Assembly (NCBI RefSeq): GCF_000298175.1
Contig: NZ_BAGZ01000005.1
Coordinates: 186,001 to 250,000, forward strand
Reading direction: 5' to 3'
Origin: Austwickia chelonae NBRC 105200
Lineage (GTDB): Bacteria; Actinomycetota; Actinomycetes; Actinomycetales; Dermatophilaceae
Length of the DNA stretch: 64,000 bases
In this document: piece by piece, positions 62,969-64,000 of the stretch
How the letters are laid out: every line of letters begins with the position of its first letter
Numbering within the stretch: position 1 is the stretch's first letter
Made by a program: the position numbers and the translations under genes
The notes under the pieces: model-generated
What the model was told of the DNA's origin: nothing
The model's database searches: none
The model's input: the letters and a program-made list of their open reading frames with translations, nothing else

Positions 62969-64000
62969 TTAGACCGTCTGTGCCTGTGCGGTGAACAGGC
63001 ACAAGGCGTTCACCAACCGGATCTGTTCCGGTGTCGCGGCGGCCGCATCCAGCAACGAGGGCGATCCGACCCATACCGCCAGCGCTTTCGCACGGGATAC
63101 CGCGACGTTCAGCCGGTGGACGTCGTACAGGAAGGAGATACCTCGGGGTGCATCCAGGGCGCTGGAGCTGCCGGTCGAGTAGATGACGACCGGGGCCTGC
63201 TGCCCTTGGAAGGCGTCCACCGTGCCGACTCTGATCTCGTCCGGCAGCCGTGACCTCAGCCGGGCCACGTGGGCGTTGTACGGCGCCACCACGAGGATGT
63301 CCGATGCTGTCATCGGGTGGGCCCGTCCTTGGGCGTCGGTGAACTGTCCTCGTAGCAGATCGTCGATCAGTCTGGCCACGGTCTGGGCTTCTTCGTCGCT
63401 GTCCTGAACATTCCCCTGGTGGGGCACCGGTACATGCCGTAATCCCGACCCGTGTACTGAGCCTGGGGCCTGCACCGACTGTTGTTCGCGGTCCGGTGCA
63501 GTTCGCAGACGCCCGTCGTAGCTCAGCTGGGACACGAATGCGGTGACCTGAGGGTGCATTCGGTAGGTGACATCGAGGAAGAGACCCCGGTCAGGTGGGA
63601 TGACGTCGTGTCCTCCGATGAGGTGGCCCAGTGCGGAGACCCCGGCCCCGTGCGGGTGGTCGGTCTTGGTGGGTTGGGTCAGCTGTTGGGGATCACCCAG
63701 GAGAACCACCGAATGTGCCGCGTTGGCGACCGATACAGCGTTGGCCAGGGAGAACTGGCCTGCTTCGTCGATGACCAGGATGTCCACGGAGCCGGTCATC
63801 TCCTCGCGGGCCCAGAGCCAGGCCGTCCCACCGACGAGCTGTGTCTCCCCTGCGGCGAGGGCGTTGCCGATGGCTTTGTTGTCGGCGACCTGGACGACTC
63901 CGGACGGGTCCTGCGCCCCGGTCGGGACAGTGCCGACCTTGTGCAGCGCAGGTCGTCCGATCTCGTCGAGGAGGTTGCGGATCACCGCATGGGACTGTGC
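62969..64000 (-). CDS. SF1 helicase (UPF1-like), C-terminal part; cut by window edge
   Basis: The minus frame is open to the window end (344 codons). It shows DEAx motif ILVIDEAGQFSLANAV, motif III VLLGDPQQLTQPT, motif IV region LDVTYRMHPQVTAFVSQLSYDGRL, motif V VGTVDAFQGQQAPVVIYS and VI FLYDVHRLNVAVSRAKALAVWVGS. This is the helicase 2 half of a UPF1/Dna2-like SF1B enzyme. The start SHAVIRNLLDEIGRPALHK resembles the TM0106-type proteins (RecB-like nuclease plus helicase), so an N-terminal nuclease outside the window is possible. Likely DNA repair or RNA/DNA unwinding. Confidence 0.85.
   Translation of the reverse strand, partial: AQSHAVIRNLLDEIGRPALHKVGTVPTGAQDPSGVVQVADNKAIGNALAAGETQLVGGTAWLWAREEMTGSVDILVIDEAGQFSLANAVSVANAAHSVVLLGDPQQLTQPTKTDHPHGAGVSALGHLIGGHDVIPPDRGLFLDVTYRMHPQVTAFVSQLSYDGRLRTAPDREQQSVQAPGSVHGSGLRHVPVPHQGNVQDSDEEAQTVARLIDDLLRGQFTDAQGRAHPMTASDILVVAPYNAHVARLRSRLPDEIRVGTVDAFQGQQAPVVIYSTGSSSALDAPRGISFLYDVHRLNVAVSRAKALAVWVGSPSLLDAAAATPEQIRLVNALCLFTAQAQTV

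Noticed and set aside
60998-63253. 751-codon plus-strand frame over the end of fadD and through metY
   Set aside because: Overlaps fadD in another frame and metY in antisense; no homology visible.

Overview
The window looks like a chromosomal segment of a high-GC actinomycete. The clues are a PucR-type FasR regulator upstream of fabD-fabH-acpP-fabF, the glnA2-glnE pair, an RNase HI/phosphatase fusion with zinc-ribbon and Nif3 partners, AhpE-like peroxiredoxin, homodimeric AceE, polyphosphate glucokinase, HemQ, the orphan families DUF3000, DUF3052 and DUF3145, and many genes with an actinobacterial -10 box 6-7 nt before the start codon (leaderless mRNAs). Gene order partly matches mycobacterial blocks around glnE/glnA2, Rv2228c-Rv2245 and Rv2676c-Rv2682c. 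Order and genus cannot be proven here; Micrococcales is my best inference. Nearly all of it is core housekeeping DNA; no phage, insertion sequence or CRISPR array was seen.

Layout. 1-1.9 kb: a DevS/DevR-type dormancy two-component system around a universal stress protein whose promoter carries a DosR-like box. 1.9-6.3 kb: glnA2-glnE (minus). 6.5-11.4 kb: SRPBCC protein, a 73-aa conserved protein, map, ppgK, a metallo-beta-lactamase-fold protein and guaB1. 11.4-11.8 kb: RNase P RNA. 11.8-18.9 kb: HAD hydrolase, yaaA, the translationally coupled Nif3 / zinc-ribbon / RNase H-phosphatase operon, tRNA-Val(TAC), alcohol dehydrogenase, peroxiredoxin, DUF3052. 19.1-21.9 kb: aceE. 22.7-27.7 kb: fatty-acid synthase regulon. 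27.8-30.9 kb: DUF3145, an orphan 88-aa gene, tRNA-Met, and a divergent MarR/EamA pair with three palindromes in the shared promoter. 30.9-32.8 kb: decayed-looking accessory DNA beside a run of four minus-strand tRNAs (Gly, Cys, Val, Val). 33.7-40.9 kb: glgX, membrane-anchored hydrolase, secreted LTD-nuclease, msrB. 41-45 kb: hemE-hemQ, DUF3000, RNase D. 45.2-48.5 kb: fadA-fadB. 48.8-52.3 kb: an XRE-MurA fusion protein and dxs. 52.5-64 kb: HIT protein, hrpA, ABM monooxygenase, RclA-like flavoprotein, fadD, metY with a SAM-riboswitch-like leader, and the C-terminal part of an SF1 helicase running off the window.

How it fits together. Lipid metabolism is prominent: aceE makes acetyl-CoA, FasR-FabDHF-ACP builds fatty acids, FadD activates them and FadAB degrades them. 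Stress and redox genes (DevRS-Usp, AhpE-like, MsrB, RclA-like, YaaA) are scattered through it. The most interesting non-routine items are the XRE-MurA enzyme/regulator fusion with its own inverted repeat and leaderless promoter, the 20-bp-phased triple palindrome between marR and eamA, the nested hairpin at the fabD start, the altered SAM-riboswitch-like leader of metY, and the recurrent leaderless promoters.
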